Assembly (NCBI GenBank): GCA_028869185.1
Contig: JAGWTA010000003.1
Coordinates: forward strand, 62,001 to 126,000
Source of the DNA: Hyphomicrobiales bacterium
GTDB taxonomy: Bacteria; Pseudomonadota; Alphaproteobacteria; Rhizobiales; Beijerinckiaceae
Direction: 5' to 3'
DNA: 64,000 nt
Positions 1 through 10,077 of the stretch are shown in pieces; position 1 is the first letter of the stretch; every line of letters starts with the position of its first letter. The notes beneath the pieces were generated by a model, which did no database searches, was not told the DNA's origin, and saw only the letters and a program-made list of their open reading frames with translations. The translations under genes and the position numbers were made by a program.

Positions 1-2
1 GC

Positions 3-122
3 GACGCCAGACTTGCGCTGTCGGTCTCTGCGCGCCACACCGAGGCGGAATTGCGCAACGCCGCCGATATCGTCAAAGCCGCCATAGCCGCGGCAGACGA
101 CAGCAACGCGCTGGCGGCCTGA
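3..122 (+). CDS. C-terminal end of an alpha-oxoamine synthase-like PLP enzyme (partial)
   Basis: Only the last 39 residues are in the window, in a frame ending at TGA 120-122. The tail carries RLALSVSARHTEAEL followed by a helix AADIVKAAIAAA. It aligns without gaps to the C-terminus of the complete alpha-oxoamine synthase at 29098-30417 (RFRLQVMADHTEEQI...IIKQA), sharing the R..L.V.A.HTE core and the helix spacing. Family members (HemA, AONS, serine palmitoyltransferase, CqsA) end with this strand-turn-helix. The substrate cannot be told from this piece, and assignment to the superfamily rests mainly on that internal comparison. Confidence 0.5.
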   Translation, partial: DARLALSVSARHTEAELRNAADIVKAAIAAADDSNALAA

Positions 123-136
123 CGCATCGCGTCCGT

Positions 137-1027
137 TCAATGCGGGCCGGGCGTCCCCGCCCAGAGCGACAATGCGAGAACGCCGGCGCATGCGGCCGCC
201 GCCAGCGCCCATGTCCACCACAGGTCGCCCGCGCCGCGATGGCGGGCAATGTAGAAATGGCGGATAGCCGCGCCCGCGACGACGAGCAGCAAAGCGATGA
301 TCCAGTTCGCATGCTCCGCATAGGCCAGCGGCGAATGGCTCGACAGCATCAAAAAAACGGTCGGCAGCGCGAGGTAATTGTTGTCGAGCGCGCGCTGGCG
401 GCTGGCGGCGAGCCGCGTCTCCTTCGGCGCCGATCCGGCCTGCAAGGCTTTCCACATGCGCCGCTGATTGGGCGCCAGCACATGCGCGACATTGGCGGTC
501 ATGATCGTGCCCAGGCTTGCGCCAAGGATCAGCATCGCGCCGCGCGCAGCAAACACATGCGCAAAGACGAAAGCGGCGAGCGCGATCGTTGCGAAAACGA
601 GCGCGCGCCGCGCAGCTTCCGGCAGCGGCGCCTTGCAGATGAGCTCATAGGCGATCTGCACGACGAAGATGCCCGCAAGCGTTGCGCCAATCGCCTGCCA
701 GCGCGTGAGCGCCATGATCGAGGGATCGATCAGATAGAAATCGGCGTCGACGAAATAGACCGCCGCCAGCAATGCAAGGCCGGACAGCCATGTGACGTAG
801 GCCTCCCAGCGAAACCAGCCGATCTGCGGGCGTTGCGGCGGCGCTGATGTCTGGCGCGCGATGTGGAAATAGGCGTCGTCGCCAGATCGCCAGATGTCGC
901 GTTGCGTCGCCTTGAGCGTGAGATTGAGCCGCAGGAATGCGAGCGCTGCGCCGATCCAGAAAATGGCGGCGACGACATGCAGCGCGCGCAGCGCAAAAGC
1001 GAGCCACTCCCAGGCGAAAGCCGTCAT
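137..1027 (-). CDS. PuuD-like (urate hydroxylase N-terminal domain) membrane protein
   Basis: This 296-residue protein has about eight hydrophobic helices and matches the membrane part of the PuuD / Urate_ox_N family. It begins with the family-like pattern ALRALHVVAAIFWIGAALAFLRL and contains a WxRWEAYVTWLSG segment around residues 71-83. Full-length PuuD carries a C-terminal cytochrome c domain with CxxCH; none is present here, so this is the short form and urate oxidation is not assured. Its ATG overlaps the stop of the upstream nitrilase-family gene by 4 nt, so the two are probably co-transcribed. A role in purine or membrane redox metabolism is inference. Confidence 0.7.
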   Translation of the reverse strand: MTAFAWEWLAFALRALHVVAAIFWIGAALAFLRLNLTLKATQRDIWRSGDDAYFHIARQTSAPPQRPQIGWFRWEAYVTWLSGLALLAAVYFVDADFYLIDPSIMALTRWQAIGATLAGIFVVQIAYELICKAPLPEAARRALVFATIALAAFVFAHVFAARGAMLILGASLGTIMTANVAHVLAPNQRRMWKALQAGSAPKETRLAASRQRALDNNYLALPTVFLMLSSHSPLAYAEHANWIIALLLVVAGAAIRHFYIARHRGAGDLWWTWALAAAACAGVLALSLWAGTPGPH

Positions 1028-1845
1028 GCAAAAGGCGCGCGATGGCTGGCGACGGGGATCATGGCGCGCGCCTTTTCAACGCGCGCTTTCTCGATCCGCG
1101 TCGAGACAACGCCGGCGCCGTCCGAAGCTTTTGCGACGACATGGCCCCATGGATCGACGACGAGCGAGTGGCCGTAGGTCTGGCGCGTCTCGTTATTGAC
1201 GATATGGCCGCCGGTTTGCGCGGCTGCGCAAAAATAAGTTTCGGTTTCGATGGCGCGCGCGCGGCACAACACCTCCCAATGATCCTTGCCGGTCTGCAAG
1301 GTGAAGGCCGAGGGCAACGCGATAAGCGTTGCGCCCTTGTCGACCAGCGCCTGAAACAGATGCGGAAAGCGCAGGTCGTAGCAGATTGCGCAGCCGACGA
1401 TCATGTCCTCGCAGACATAGGTCGCCAGCGCATCGCCCGGCTTGAACGCCGCGCTTTCGCGATAGGCCGCGCCGTCCGGCGCAACGATGTCGAACATGTG
1501 GATCTTGCGGTAGCGGGCGACCTCGTTTCCGGCGCGGTCGAAAGCGACGGTCGTGTTGTGCACGCGATCTTCCCCGGGGATTTTTTCGAGCATGGAGCCG
1601 GCGTGGATAAACACGCCGTGTTTGCGCGCAAGCTCCTGCATCGCAGTGTAAGCAGGCCCGCCCGGCATTTCTTCGGCCGCCGCCAGTTTGGCGCGCCGGT
1701 CGGCGCCGATGAAATCCCAAACTTCCGGCAGACAGATCCAGTCGGGCGCGTCCTGTGCAACGGCCTGCTCGATCAGCGCGCGCGCAGCGGCCAGATTCGC
1801 CAGCTTGTCGCTGCCCGAATTCATCTGAATGAGCGATACTTTCAT
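1024..1845 (-). CDS. Carbon-nitrogen hydrolase (Nit1/Nit2-like amidase)
   Basis: A 273-residue nitrilase-superfamily enzyme. The catalytic triad is visible: Glu41 in LPEVW, Lys114 in RYRKIHMFD and Cys155 in [10 protein letters not shown]. These motifs are typical of the Nit branch, whose better-studied members hydrolyse omega-amides or deaminated glutathione. The start was placed at MKVSLIQMN (ATG 1843-1845) because the family begins there; the frame stays open upstream but gives an arginine-rich extension with no similarity. The stop overlaps the start of the PuuD-like gene (ATGA), which suggests translational coupling. The exact substrate is unknown. Confidence 0.88.
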   Translation of the reverse strand: MKVSLIQMNSGSDKLANLAAARALIEQAVAQDAPDWICLPEVWDFIGADRRAKLAAAEEMPGGPAYTAMQELARKHGVFIHAGSMLEKIPGEDRVHNTTVAFDRAGNEVARYRKIHMFDIVAPDGAAYRESAAFKPGDALATYVCEDMIVGCAICYDLRFPHLFQALVDKGATLIALPSAFTLQTGKDHWEVLCRARAIETETYFCAAAQTGGHIVNNETRQTYGHSLVVDPWGHVVAKASDGAGVVSTRIEKARVEKARAMIPVASHRAPFA

Positions 1846-1915
1846 GCGTCCTCGGGACCGCGGCTCAAAAGACCGCAGGCAAGAAATGCCAGTCTTGCGA
1901 CCGGCGTTCCGATAT

Positions 1916-3118
1916 TCACGCCTTCTCCAAGCCCAGCGCAATGCCCTGTCCGACGCCGATGCACATGCTGGCGAGCGCACGCGTCGCCTTGCGATCGTTC
2001 ATCTCGATCGCCGCCGTCAATGCAAGGCGCACGCCCGACATGCCGAGGGGATGGCCGATGGCGATGGCGCCGCCGTTGGGATTGACGTGTTCGGCATCGT
2101 CCGGCAGGCCAAGGCCACGCATGCAGGCGAGCGCCTGCGCCGCGAAAGCCTCGTTCAGTTCGACAACGTCGAAATCGGAAATTTTCAATCCGTTCCGCTC
2201 CATCAATTTGCGCACGGCCGGCACCGGGCCATAGCCCATGATGCGGGGCGGCACGCCCGCTGTCGCCATGGCGGTGATCTTGGCGAGCGGCTGCAGGCCA
2301 TATTTCTTGACTGCAAATTCCGACGCTACGAGCACGGCGGCGGCGCCGTCGTTGACGCCCGAAGCGTTGCCGGCCGTCACCGAGCCGCCCTTGCGAAAGG
2401 GCGTCGGCAGCGCGGCGAGTTTTTCCAGCGTCGTCTCGCGGGGATGTTCGTCGTGCTCGACGCGCGTGACGGCGCCCTTGCGGTCCCTGATCTCGACGGC
2501 TGCGATTTCGCGCGCAAGGCGACCGCTTTTCTGCGCCCGCGCGGCGCGCGCCTGACTGCGCAACGCGAACGCATCCTGATCGGCGCGCGAAATCTGGAAT
2601 TCTTCAGCGACGTTTTCGGCCGTCTCGGGCATCGTGTCGACGCCGTATTTTTCCTTCATCAGCCTGTTGACGAAACGCCAGCCGATGGTGGTGTCGTAAA
2701 TTTCCGCATTGCGCGAAAAGGCTTCGCTCGCCTTGCCTTGCACGAAGGGCGCGCGCGACATGCTTTCGACGCCGCCGGCGATAATGACATCGGCCTCGCC
2801 CGCGCGAATGGCCCGCGCGGCCGTGCCGATGGCGTCGAGGCCCGACCCGCAAAGGCGATTGATCGTCGAACCCGGAACGCTCGTCGGCAGGCCAGCGAGC
2901 AGGGCCGCCATGCGCGCGACGTTGCGGTTGTCCTCGCCGGCCTGATTGGCGGCGCCGGAAATGACCTCGTCGATCGCCTCATGCGGCAGGCCCGGCGCAC
3001 CCGCGAGCGCGGCGCCAATGGCGTGCGCCAGCATGTCGTCGGGCCGCACGCTCGCCAACGATCCGCCGTAACGGCCAACGGGCGTGCGCGCGCCGGCGCA
3101 GAGATAGGCTGTTTTCAT
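1916..3118 (-). CDS. Acetyl-CoA acyltransferase / 3-oxoadipyl-CoA-type thiolase
   Basis: A 400-residue thiolase that cleaves or condenses beta-ketoacyl-CoA. The nucleophile Cys90 lies in NRLCGSG, His356 in [10 protein letters not shown] and Cys386 in SMCIGVGQG. Segments such as [15 protein letters not shown] and ESMSRAPFV resemble PcaF/PaaJ-type thiolases more than biosynthetic PhaA. The start at 3118 is preceded by GGGT at good distance. It lies downstream of the FadB-like gene on the same strand with a 122-nt repeat-bearing gap, so the pair probably performs beta-oxidation or a related ring-cleavage route. The precise substrate (3-oxoadipyl-CoA or fatty acyl-CoA) is uncertain. Confidence 0.88.
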   Translation of the reverse strand: MKTAYLCAGARTPVGRYGGSLASVRPDDMLAHAIGAALAGAPGLPHEAIDEVISGAANQAGEDNRNVARMAALLAGLPTSVPGSTINRLCGSGLDAIGTAARAIRAGEADVIIAGGVESMSRAPFVQGKASEAFSRNAEIYDTTIGWRFVNRLMKEKYGVDTMPETAENVAEEFQISRADQDAFALRSQARAARAQKSGRLAREIAAVEIRDRKGAVTRVEHDEHPRETTLEKLAALPTPFRKGGSVTAGNASGVNDGAAAVLVASEFAVKKYGLQPLAKITAMATAGVPPRIMGYGPVPAVRKLMERNGLKISDFDVVELNEAFAAQALACMRGLGLPDDAEHVNPNGGAIAIGHPLGMSGVRLALTAAIEMNDRKATRALASMCIGVGQGIALGLEKA

Positions 3119-3147
3119 GGTCTTACCCTTTTTCAAAACCAATAACC

Positions 3148-3234
3148 GTCATTGCAAGGAGCGAAGCGACGAAGCAATCCATCCGGTCGTCTTGCACGTT
3201 TCGGGATCGATTGCTTCGTTTCGCTCGCAATGAC
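3148..3234. repeat. Inverted pair of dispersed palindromic repeats
   Basis: The gap between the FadB-like and thiolase genes holds two arms in opposite orientation. The left arm (3148-3184) begins GTCATTGCAAGGAGCGAAGC. The right arm (3204-3234) is its diverged inverted copy and ends GCAATGAC on the plus strand. The left arm matches the 37-nt unit found at 9765-9801 and 10028-10064 at 35 of 37 positions. Repeats of this GTCATTGCGAG...GAAGCAATCC kind are scattered between genes in many Proteobacteria. It may act as an mRNA structure between the two genes; that is inference. Confidence 0.8.
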
Positions 3235-3240
3235 GGCGCG

Positions 3241-5334
3241 TTACATCTTTTGCGCGTCGCCGGGTTTCAGATCAGCGAATTTCTTCCCCTGCGCGACCAT
3301 TTTTTCCAGCAGCGGCGCGGGTTCGTAACCCTTGCCTGCGCTCTTGTGAACTTCACGCATCGTCGCAAGCACCTTGTCGAGACCGATGCGATCGGCTTCG
3401 TGCAGCGGCCCGCCGCGCCAGGCGGGGAAACCGTAACCGTTGAGCAGCACCATATCGACATCGAGCGGACGCGACACAATGCCTTCCGACAGAATATGGG
3501 CGGCCTCGTTCACCATGGTGGCGTGAATCTGCTCCATGACCTTTTCGCCCGCGATGGGGCGGCGCGCGATGCCCTTGTCCGCCGACACCTTGTTGATGAT
3601 GTCGGTGACGATCGGGTCGACCTCGCGTTTGCCGTCGACATACTTGTAATAACCGGCGCCTGTTTTCTGGCCGTAGCGGCCGAGCGCGCAGATGGCGTCG
3701 GCGACCGCGCCGGAATCGCGTTTTTCGGGATCGCGCAAATGTGCGAATTCGCGGCGTCGGCGCATGCCGATGTCGAGGCCGGCGAGATCGCCGACGGCGA
3801 AGCCGCCCATCGCCATGCCCCATTTTTCCATCGCCGCATCGATCTCATGCGGCATCGCGCCATCCTCGACCGCCATGTCGGCGACAGGGCGCCAGGCTGC
3901 AAGAATGCGATTGCCGACGAAACCGTCGCACACGCCCATCACGACCGGCAGCTTGCCCATGCGCTTGCCGACGGCGACGCCGGTAGCCACCGCATCTTTC
4001 GCGCTCTTGGCGCCCTCGATGATTTCGACCAGTCGCATGATGTTGGCCGGCGAGAAGAAATGCATGCCAATGACATCGGCCGGCCGGCCCGAAAACGCGC
4101 CGATGGCGTTGATGTCGAGATAGGAGGTGTTGGAGGCGAGCACTGCGCCGGGTTTTGCGACCTTGCCGAGGCGCGTGAAAATATCCTTCTTGATGGCCAT
4201 TTCCTCGAACACGGCCTCAATCACGAGATCGCAATCGGCGAGTGCGTTGAAATCGGTCGTCATGGTGAGCAGGGAAAGGCGCTGGTCGACCTGCGCTGCG
4301 CTGATGCGGCCCAGTTTGGCGTCGCGCTCCCAGGTCGATTTCATGCGCGCATGGCCGCGATCGAGAGCCTCCTGCGCCATTTCGACCACCGTCACCGGCA
4401 TTCCGGAATTGACGAGCGAAATCGTGATGCCGGCGCCCATCGTGCCCGAGCCGATCACGCCGACCCTGGAAATCGGGCGTGGCGCGACGCCTTCCAGATG
4501 CGGGGTTTTCAGCACCTCGCGCTCGGCGAAAAAGACATAACGCATCGCCTTCGACTGGTCGGTTCCCAGAAGATGCATGAAGGTCTTGCGTTCGTCGGCG
4601 AGCCCCTGATCGAAATTCTTGTGCGTGGCGTCCATCACGGTTTGCGCGGCGATGACCGGCGCTTCGGCGCCGCGCGCCTTTTTGCGGATCTCCTTGATCT
4701 GCGCCTCGACGGCGGCGTGATCATGCTGGGGGATGATGAGATCGCGCGTGCGGCGCGGCGGCTTGCCGACAAGCGTTCTGGCGTATTCGACTGCGCTCGC
4801 GCGCAGGTCGCCGTCGGCGATCTTGTCGATCACGCCAGCGGCCAGCGCCTCTTTCATGCCGACCATCCGGCCAGACGAGGCGACGTCGATGGCGAAGGCG
4901 ACACCGGCCAGACGGGGCAGGCGCTGCGTGCCGCCGGCGCCGGGGATGAGGCCGAGCTTGACCTCAGGCAATCCGATCTTCGCCCTGGCGTCGGCGACGC
5001 GCGCATGGCAGGCGAGCGCGACCTCGAAGCCGCCGCCCAGCGCCGTGCCGTGAATGGCGGCGACAACCGGTTTGCCGGAGGCTTCGAGCGCGCCCAGAAC
5101 GTCGGGCAGGAAAGGCGGCTGCGGCGGCTTGCCGAATTCCTTGATGTCGGCGCCGGCGATGAAACTGCGGCCCTCGCAGGCGAGCACGATGGCCTTGACC
5201 GCAGAATCGGCCGTCGCCGCCCCGATGCAATCGAGGATGCCCTGCCGGACCGCCTGCGAGAGCGCGTTGACGGGCGGGTTGTCGACAATCGCCAAAGCGA
5301 CGTCGCCCTGCTTTTCGAGACGGACGGCGGTCAT
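3241..5334 (-). CDS. FadB/FadJ-like enoyl-CoA hydratase / 3-hydroxyacyl-CoA dehydrogenase
   Basis: A 697-residue bifunctional beta-oxidation protein. Residues 1-190 form the enoyl-CoA hydratase/isomerase domain, with the oxyanion-hole segment AGADIKEFG near 60 and GTALGGGFE near 97. From about 290 comes the NAD-binding 3-hydroxyacyl-CoA dehydrogenase domain ([11 protein letters not shown], 292-302), then two helical dimerisation domains. It hydrates 2-enoyl-CoA and oxidises the 3-hydroxyacyl product, which the neighbouring thiolase could cleave. The start at MTAVRLEKQ has AGAGGAA upstream; the frame is open further upstream but not conserved. Gene symbols fadB or fadJ are possible; substrate chain length cannot be judged. 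Confidence 0.92.
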   Translation of the reverse strand: MTAVRLEKQGDVALAIVDNPPVNALSQAVRQGILDCIGAATADSAVKAIVLACEGRSFIAGADIKEFGKPPQPPFLPDVLGALEASGKPVVAAIHGTALGGGFEVALACHARVADARAKIGLPEVKLGLIPGAGGTQRLPRLAGVAFAIDVASSGRMVGMKEALAAGVIDKIADGDLRASAVEYARTLVGKPPRRTRDLIIPQHDHAAVEAQIKEIRKKARGAEAPVIAAQTVMDATHKNFDQGLADERKTFMHLLGTDQSKAMRYVFFAEREVLKTPHLEGVAPRPISRVGVIGSGTMGAGITISLVNSGMPVTVVEMAQEALDRGHARMKSTWERDAKLGRISAAQVDQRLSLLTMTTDFNALADCDLVIEAVFEEMAIKKDIFTRLGKVAKPGAVLASNTSYLDINAIGAFSGRPADVIGMHFFSPANIMRLVEIIEGAKSAKDAVATGVAVGKRMGKLPVVMGVCDGFVGNRILAAWRPVADMAVEDGAMPHEIDAAMEKWGMAMGGFAVGDLAGLDIGMRRRREFAHLRDPEKRDSGAVADAICALGRYGQKTGAGYYKYVDGKREVDPIVTDIINKVSADKGIARRPIAGEKVMEQIHATMVNEAAHILSEGIVSRPLDVDMVLLNGYGFPAWRGGPLHEADRIGLDKVLATMREVHKSAGKGYEPAPLLEKMVAQGKKFADLKPGDAQKM

Positions 5335-5400
5335 GCGTTTCCTCTTCTTCGTTTGATGATTGGCCGGCATTTAAGCGCGCTGCGGCGGCGAGGGCAACGC

Positions 5401-5438
5401 CATTCGCGGCGCCGCCGCATGCGAGCGCCGCGCGAATG
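5401..5438. repeat. Imperfect inverted repeat between divergent genes
   Basis: CATTCGCGGCGC at 5401-5412 is mirrored by GCGCCGCGCGAATG at 5425-5438 with a two-base offset. It sits between the divergent FadB-like gene and purU, so it cannot be a terminator for either and could be an operator. No regulator can be named. Confidence 0.35.
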
Positions 5439-5479
5439 TCTCAGTTGACGGCCCGCCTGTTTTGCCGGCATGCGAGAGC

Positions 5480-6334
5480 ATGACCGACACGCATATTCTC
5501 ACATTGTCCTGCCCCGACCGGCCCGGCATCGTCGCGGCTGTCGCGACGCGGCTGGCCGACAGCGGCTGCAACATTCTCGACGCCCAGCAGTTCGACGCGC
5601 CCGACACCGGGCGTTTTTTCATGCGCGTCGTTTTCGATGGGCGGGCAAGCGATCCGGAGAAGCTGCGCGCCGGCTTCGAGACGACGGCGGACGCCTTTGC
5701 GATGAAATGGGCCATGCGGGCGCGACTCGAAAAACGGCGGGTGCTGATCCTCGTTTCGAAATTCGACCATTGTCTGGCCGATCTGCTCTATCGCTGGCGC
5801 ATCGGCGAACTGGCCATGCAGCCGGTCGGCATCATCGCCAATTATCCGCGCGAGACCTACGCCCATCTCGATTTCGATGGCGCGCCCTTCCACTATCTGC
5901 CCGTGACCAAGGAAACCAAGATGGAGCAGGAGGCGCGTATCTGGCAGATCGCGCAGGAGAGCGGCGCCGAGGTGGTCGTGCTCGCCCGCTACATGCAGGT
6001 TCTCTCGGACGGCCTTGCGGCCAAGCTGGCGGGGCGGTGCATCAACATCCACCATTCGTTTCTGCCGGGATTCAAGGGCGCGCGGCCCTATCACCAGGCG
6101 CATGAGCGCGGCGTGAAAGTCATTGGCGCGACGGCCCATTACGTCACGGCGGACCTCGACGAGGGGCCGATCATCGAGCAGGATGTCGAACGCATTTCGC
6201 ACCGCGATGCGCCCGAAGACCTCGTTCGCAAGGGGCGCGACATCGAGCGGCGGGTGCTGGCCCGCGCACTGCGCCTTCACCTCGAGGACCGCGTGCTGCT
6301 CAATGGCCGCAAAACGGTCGTCTTTTCAGACTGA
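5480..6334 (+). CDS. purU: Formyltetrahydrofolate deformylase
   Basis: A 284-residue protein with an N-terminal ACT domain (1-80; [14 protein letters not shown]) and a formyltransferase-fold catalytic domain. The conserved N-x-H core is seen as [17 protein letters not shown] at 188-204 and the Asp in [10 protein letters not shown] near 225. PurU hydrolyses 10-formyl-THF to formate and THF, balancing the C1 pool and feeding PurT. The chosen ATG at 5480 begins the ACT strand directly; an ATG six codons upstream is possible. It is transcribed away from the FadB-like gene and converges on the L,D-transpeptidase gene with a 14-nt gap. Confidence 0.95.
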   Translation: MTDTHILTLSCPDRPGIVAAVATRLADSGCNILDAQQFDAPDTGRFFMRVVFDGRASDPEKLRAGFETTADAFAMKWAMRARLEKRRVLILVSKFDHCLADLLYRWRIGELAMQPVGIIANYPRETYAHLDFDGAPFHYLPVTKETKMEQEARIWQIAQESGAEVVVLARYMQVLSDGLAAKLAGRCINIHHSFLPGFKGARPYHQAHERGVKVIGATAHYVTADLDEGPIIEQDVERISHRDAPEDLVRKGRDIERRVLARALRLHLEDRVLLNGRKTVVFSD

Positions 6335-6348
6335 ACCCCCGCTAACCC

Positions 6349-6963
6349 TCAGTAACGCCAGGGATCGTAGCCGAGCGGGTTGCGCTGCCAGCCGCGGACT
6401 GTGGCGCGATGGCTGCGGAAATAGCCCGGCGCGTAGGCCAGGGGATGCTGCGTCACGCGGCGAGACGCATAATAATGGTGGCCATGGCTGCGGTGACGAT
6501 GGGCGCTGGCGTAATGCGTGCGGTGCTTGCGGGCGGCATAGTAGCGGCTGGCCGGGGGCGAGCCGGAAATTGAAATGCGGGCGCCTTCGGCCTTGACCAT
6601 CTGATAGAGCGCCGCAGCATTGCCGGGAGCAAGGCGAATGCAGCCATGCGAGGCGGGACGGCCGAGCTGGGACACAGAATAGGTGCCGTGAATGGCGTAG
6701 CCGCCGCGGAAAAAGATCGAATGCGGCATGGGCGACATGTGATACTTTTTGGAATAATGCATTGCTTCCAGACGCTTGGGCGAATAGGAGCCGCGCGGCG
6801 TTGAATAGCCGGAGCGCGCCGTCGACACCGCCCAGTTGTAGCTGCCGGAGGATGATTGCACCGTCATGCGCTGGGTCGAGAGGTTGATGTGGACGTAAAC
6901 ACGGGCCTGCGCCGCCACAGCCAGACCGAAAAGCGCCATAAAGGCGATAAAAATGCGCTTCAC
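6349..6963 (-). CDS. L,D-transpeptidase (YkuD domain), secreted
   Basis: A 204-residue envelope enzyme. Residues 1-20 form a signal peptide ending AVAAQA. The YkuD catalytic signature is complete: His92 in IHGTY and S-H-G-C-I-R-L around Cys108. Such enzymes form 3-3 peptidoglycan crosslinks or attach lipoproteins, as ErfK/YbiS-type proteins do. The last 70 residues are rich in His, Tyr and Arg (HRSHGHHYYASRR), which is unusual and may bind wall polymer or metal. I place the start at GTG 6961-6963 because AGGAG lies 8 nt upstream; the ATG seven codons earlier would overlap that ribosome site. Confidence 0.88.
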   Translation of the reverse strand: MKRIFIAFMALFGLAVAAQARVYVHINLSTQRMTVQSSSGSYNWAVSTARSGYSTPRGSYSPKRLEAMHYSKKYHMSPMPHSIFFRGGYAIHGTYSVSQLGRPASHGCIRLAPGNAAALYQMVKAEGARISISGSPPASRYYAARKHRTHYASAHRHRSHGHHYYASRRVTQHPLAYAPGYFRSHRATVRGWQRNPLGYDPWRY

Positions 6964-7103
6964 GAACTTTACTCCTACCCACACGCCGCCGGGGAAAGGT
7001 AAAGGCTAAAAAACGGGCCAGCAATCTTAAACAACCATCAAGGTTGACGGTGTTTAAAGATTCTCAAGCCCTGTTGCAGGGACGCGATAGGAGACCAGCG
7101 CCC

Positions 7104-8054
7104 ATGGTCAAGCGCACCGGTTCGAAACTGCTCCGATTCCTGCGGACGGGCGCGCTCGCCGCACCGCTGCTTGCGGGCGTCTTGAGCGCGCCTGCGCTGG
7201 CGCAAACGGTTGGCTCATTGCATCCCAAACCATTGCCGCCATTGGCTAATCCCGACGATCCGTCGCTGCCGGCCAAGCAATTGTTCGGCCGCGCCACCAG
7301 CCCGGTCAACTGGCAGGCGCGCTCGATCGGCTTCTATTCGCGGGGGTGTCTGGCCGGCGGACAGGCTTTGCCCGTCGACGGTTCGGCCTGGCAGGTGATG
7401 CGCCTGTCGCGCAACCGCAACTGGGCCAATCCGGCCATGATCGCCTTTCTCGAGGATTTCGCGCGCAAGGTGCCGCATGTCTCGCATTGGCCGGGCATTC
7501 TGGTCGGCGACATGTCGCAGCCGCGCGGAGGTCCGATGATCACGGGCCACGCCTCGCATCAGATCGGCCTCGACGCCGACATCTGGCTGACGCCCATGCC
7601 CAACCACCGCCTGTCGCGCGAGGAGCGCGAGCAGATGTCGGCGGTCGACATGGTGCGGCGCGACCGCATGGATATCAATCCCGAGGTCTGGACGCCGGAC
7701 CAAATGGCCGTCATCCGCGCCGCGGCGAAGGATCCGCGCGTGCAGCGGATTTTCGTCAATCCGGCGATCAAGAAAGCGCTGTGCCGCGACGCCGGCGCCG
7801 ACCGCGACTGGCTGCGCAACGTGCGTCCGATGTACGGGCACAATTACCATTTCCACGTGCGCCTCTTCTGCCCGCGCGGACAGGAGGGCTGTTCGGCGCA
7901 GGACGACACGGCGCCGGGCGACGGCTGCGGCGCCGATCTCGCCCGCTGGTTCACCGATGCGATGATGCATCCCAAGCCGACGCACCGAAAGCCGCGCCCG
8001 CCGATCACGCTCGACGGTCTGCCGGCCGAATGCCGCATGGTGCTGAAGGACTAG
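7104..8054 (+). CDS. mepA: Penicillin-insensitive murein endopeptidase
   Basis: A 316-residue LAS-family zinc peptidase that cleaves D,D- and L,D-peptide crosslinks in the periplasm. A signal peptide ends near residue 34 (APALAQ). The metal motif H-x6-D is in TGHASHQIGLDADIW and the distal H-x-H in YGHNYHFHVRL. Cysteines in the C-terminal part (FCPRGQEGC, DGCGAD, ECRM) fit the disulfides of the family. ATG 7104 is preceded by AGGAG about 10 nt upstream. It is divergent from the L,D-transpeptidase, so two crosslink-remodelling enzymes may share the intervening 140-nt control region. Confidence 0.94.
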   Translation: MVKRTGSKLLRFLRTGALAAPLLAGVLSAPALAQTVGSLHPKPLPPLANPDDPSLPAKQLFGRATSPVNWQARSIGFYSRGCLAGGQALPVDGSAWQVMRLSRNRNWANPAMIAFLEDFARKVPHVSHWPGILVGDMSQPRGGPMITGHASHQIGLDADIWLTPMPNHRLSREEREQMSAVDMVRRDRMDINPEVWTPDQMAVIRAAAKDPRVQRIFVNPAIKKALCRDAGADRDWLRNVRPMYGHNYHFHVRLFCPRGQEGCSAQDDTAPGDGCGADLARWFTDAMMHPKPTHRKPRPPITLDGLPAECRMVLKD

Positions 8055-8133
8055 AGATTTCGTAGGCCTTTCAAGAAAAGCGGCGCGGTCCTAGAACGGA
8101 GCGACCTTTCAGCGACGCTTTCGAGGATGCGCC

Positions 8134-9750
<1,617 letters not shown>

Positions 9751-9764
9751 GGGCGCGCTGCGCC

Positions 9765-10064
9765 GTCATTGCGAGGAGCGCAGCGACGAAGCAAGCCATC
9801 CAGCGGGCGAGACAGAGTGCGCGCTTGAATCGCCGTCGCAGCAACGACCGGAATGACTGCGCCTTGGCGCATATCCGTTCATTCTTTGCACGGTTGGCAT
9901 CGTGCGCGAAAGCCCGTGCAAAGAATGAGCCCGTTTCAATGAAGCGGTCTTGTCTGCGTCATGCTCGCCAATTGAGTTGACGGCGGTGCGCTTGCCTCTC
10001 ATCGAAACCCGTTCCAAAACAAACAAACGGGATGGATTGCTTCGTCGCTGCGCTCCTCGCAATG
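9765..10064. repeat. Inverted pair of 37-nt dispersed repeats bracketing 226 nt
   Basis: The left copy is 9765-9801 and starts GTCATTGCGAGGAGCGCAGC. The right copy is 10028-10064 in inverse orientation. They agree at 36 of 37 positions. Each unit is itself partly palindromic. The same unit, more diverged, occurs at 3148-3234. Such units are known from many genomes and may be non-autonomous REP-like elements; no transposase is in the window. Confidence 0.85.
9879..9928. repeat. Perfect 15-bp inverted repeat
   Basis: TCATTCTTTGCACGG at 9879-9893 is exactly mirrored at 9914-9928 with a 20-nt spacer. A strong hairpin would form in RNA of either strand. There is no T-run, so it is not a classical intrinsic terminator, though it sits where two convergent genes end. 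Confidence 0.7.
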
Positions 10065-10077
10065 ACGGGCGAGGCAA

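Larger units (their letters stand above)
9751..10077. other. Gene-free convergent gap of 327 nt with nested inverted repeats
   Basis: The region lies between the stop of the fumarase gene and the stop of the methyltransferase gene. I find no credible gene. It contains an inverted pair of 37-nt dispersed repeats and, between them, a 15-bp inverted repeat. Short open frames have no ribosome site or recognisable sequence. Confidence 0.75.

Noticed and set aside
3211-5448. 745-residue open frame opposite the FadB-like gene
   Set aside because: Composition typical of antisense frames (Arg, His, Asp) and no domain; the minus-strand gene is clear.
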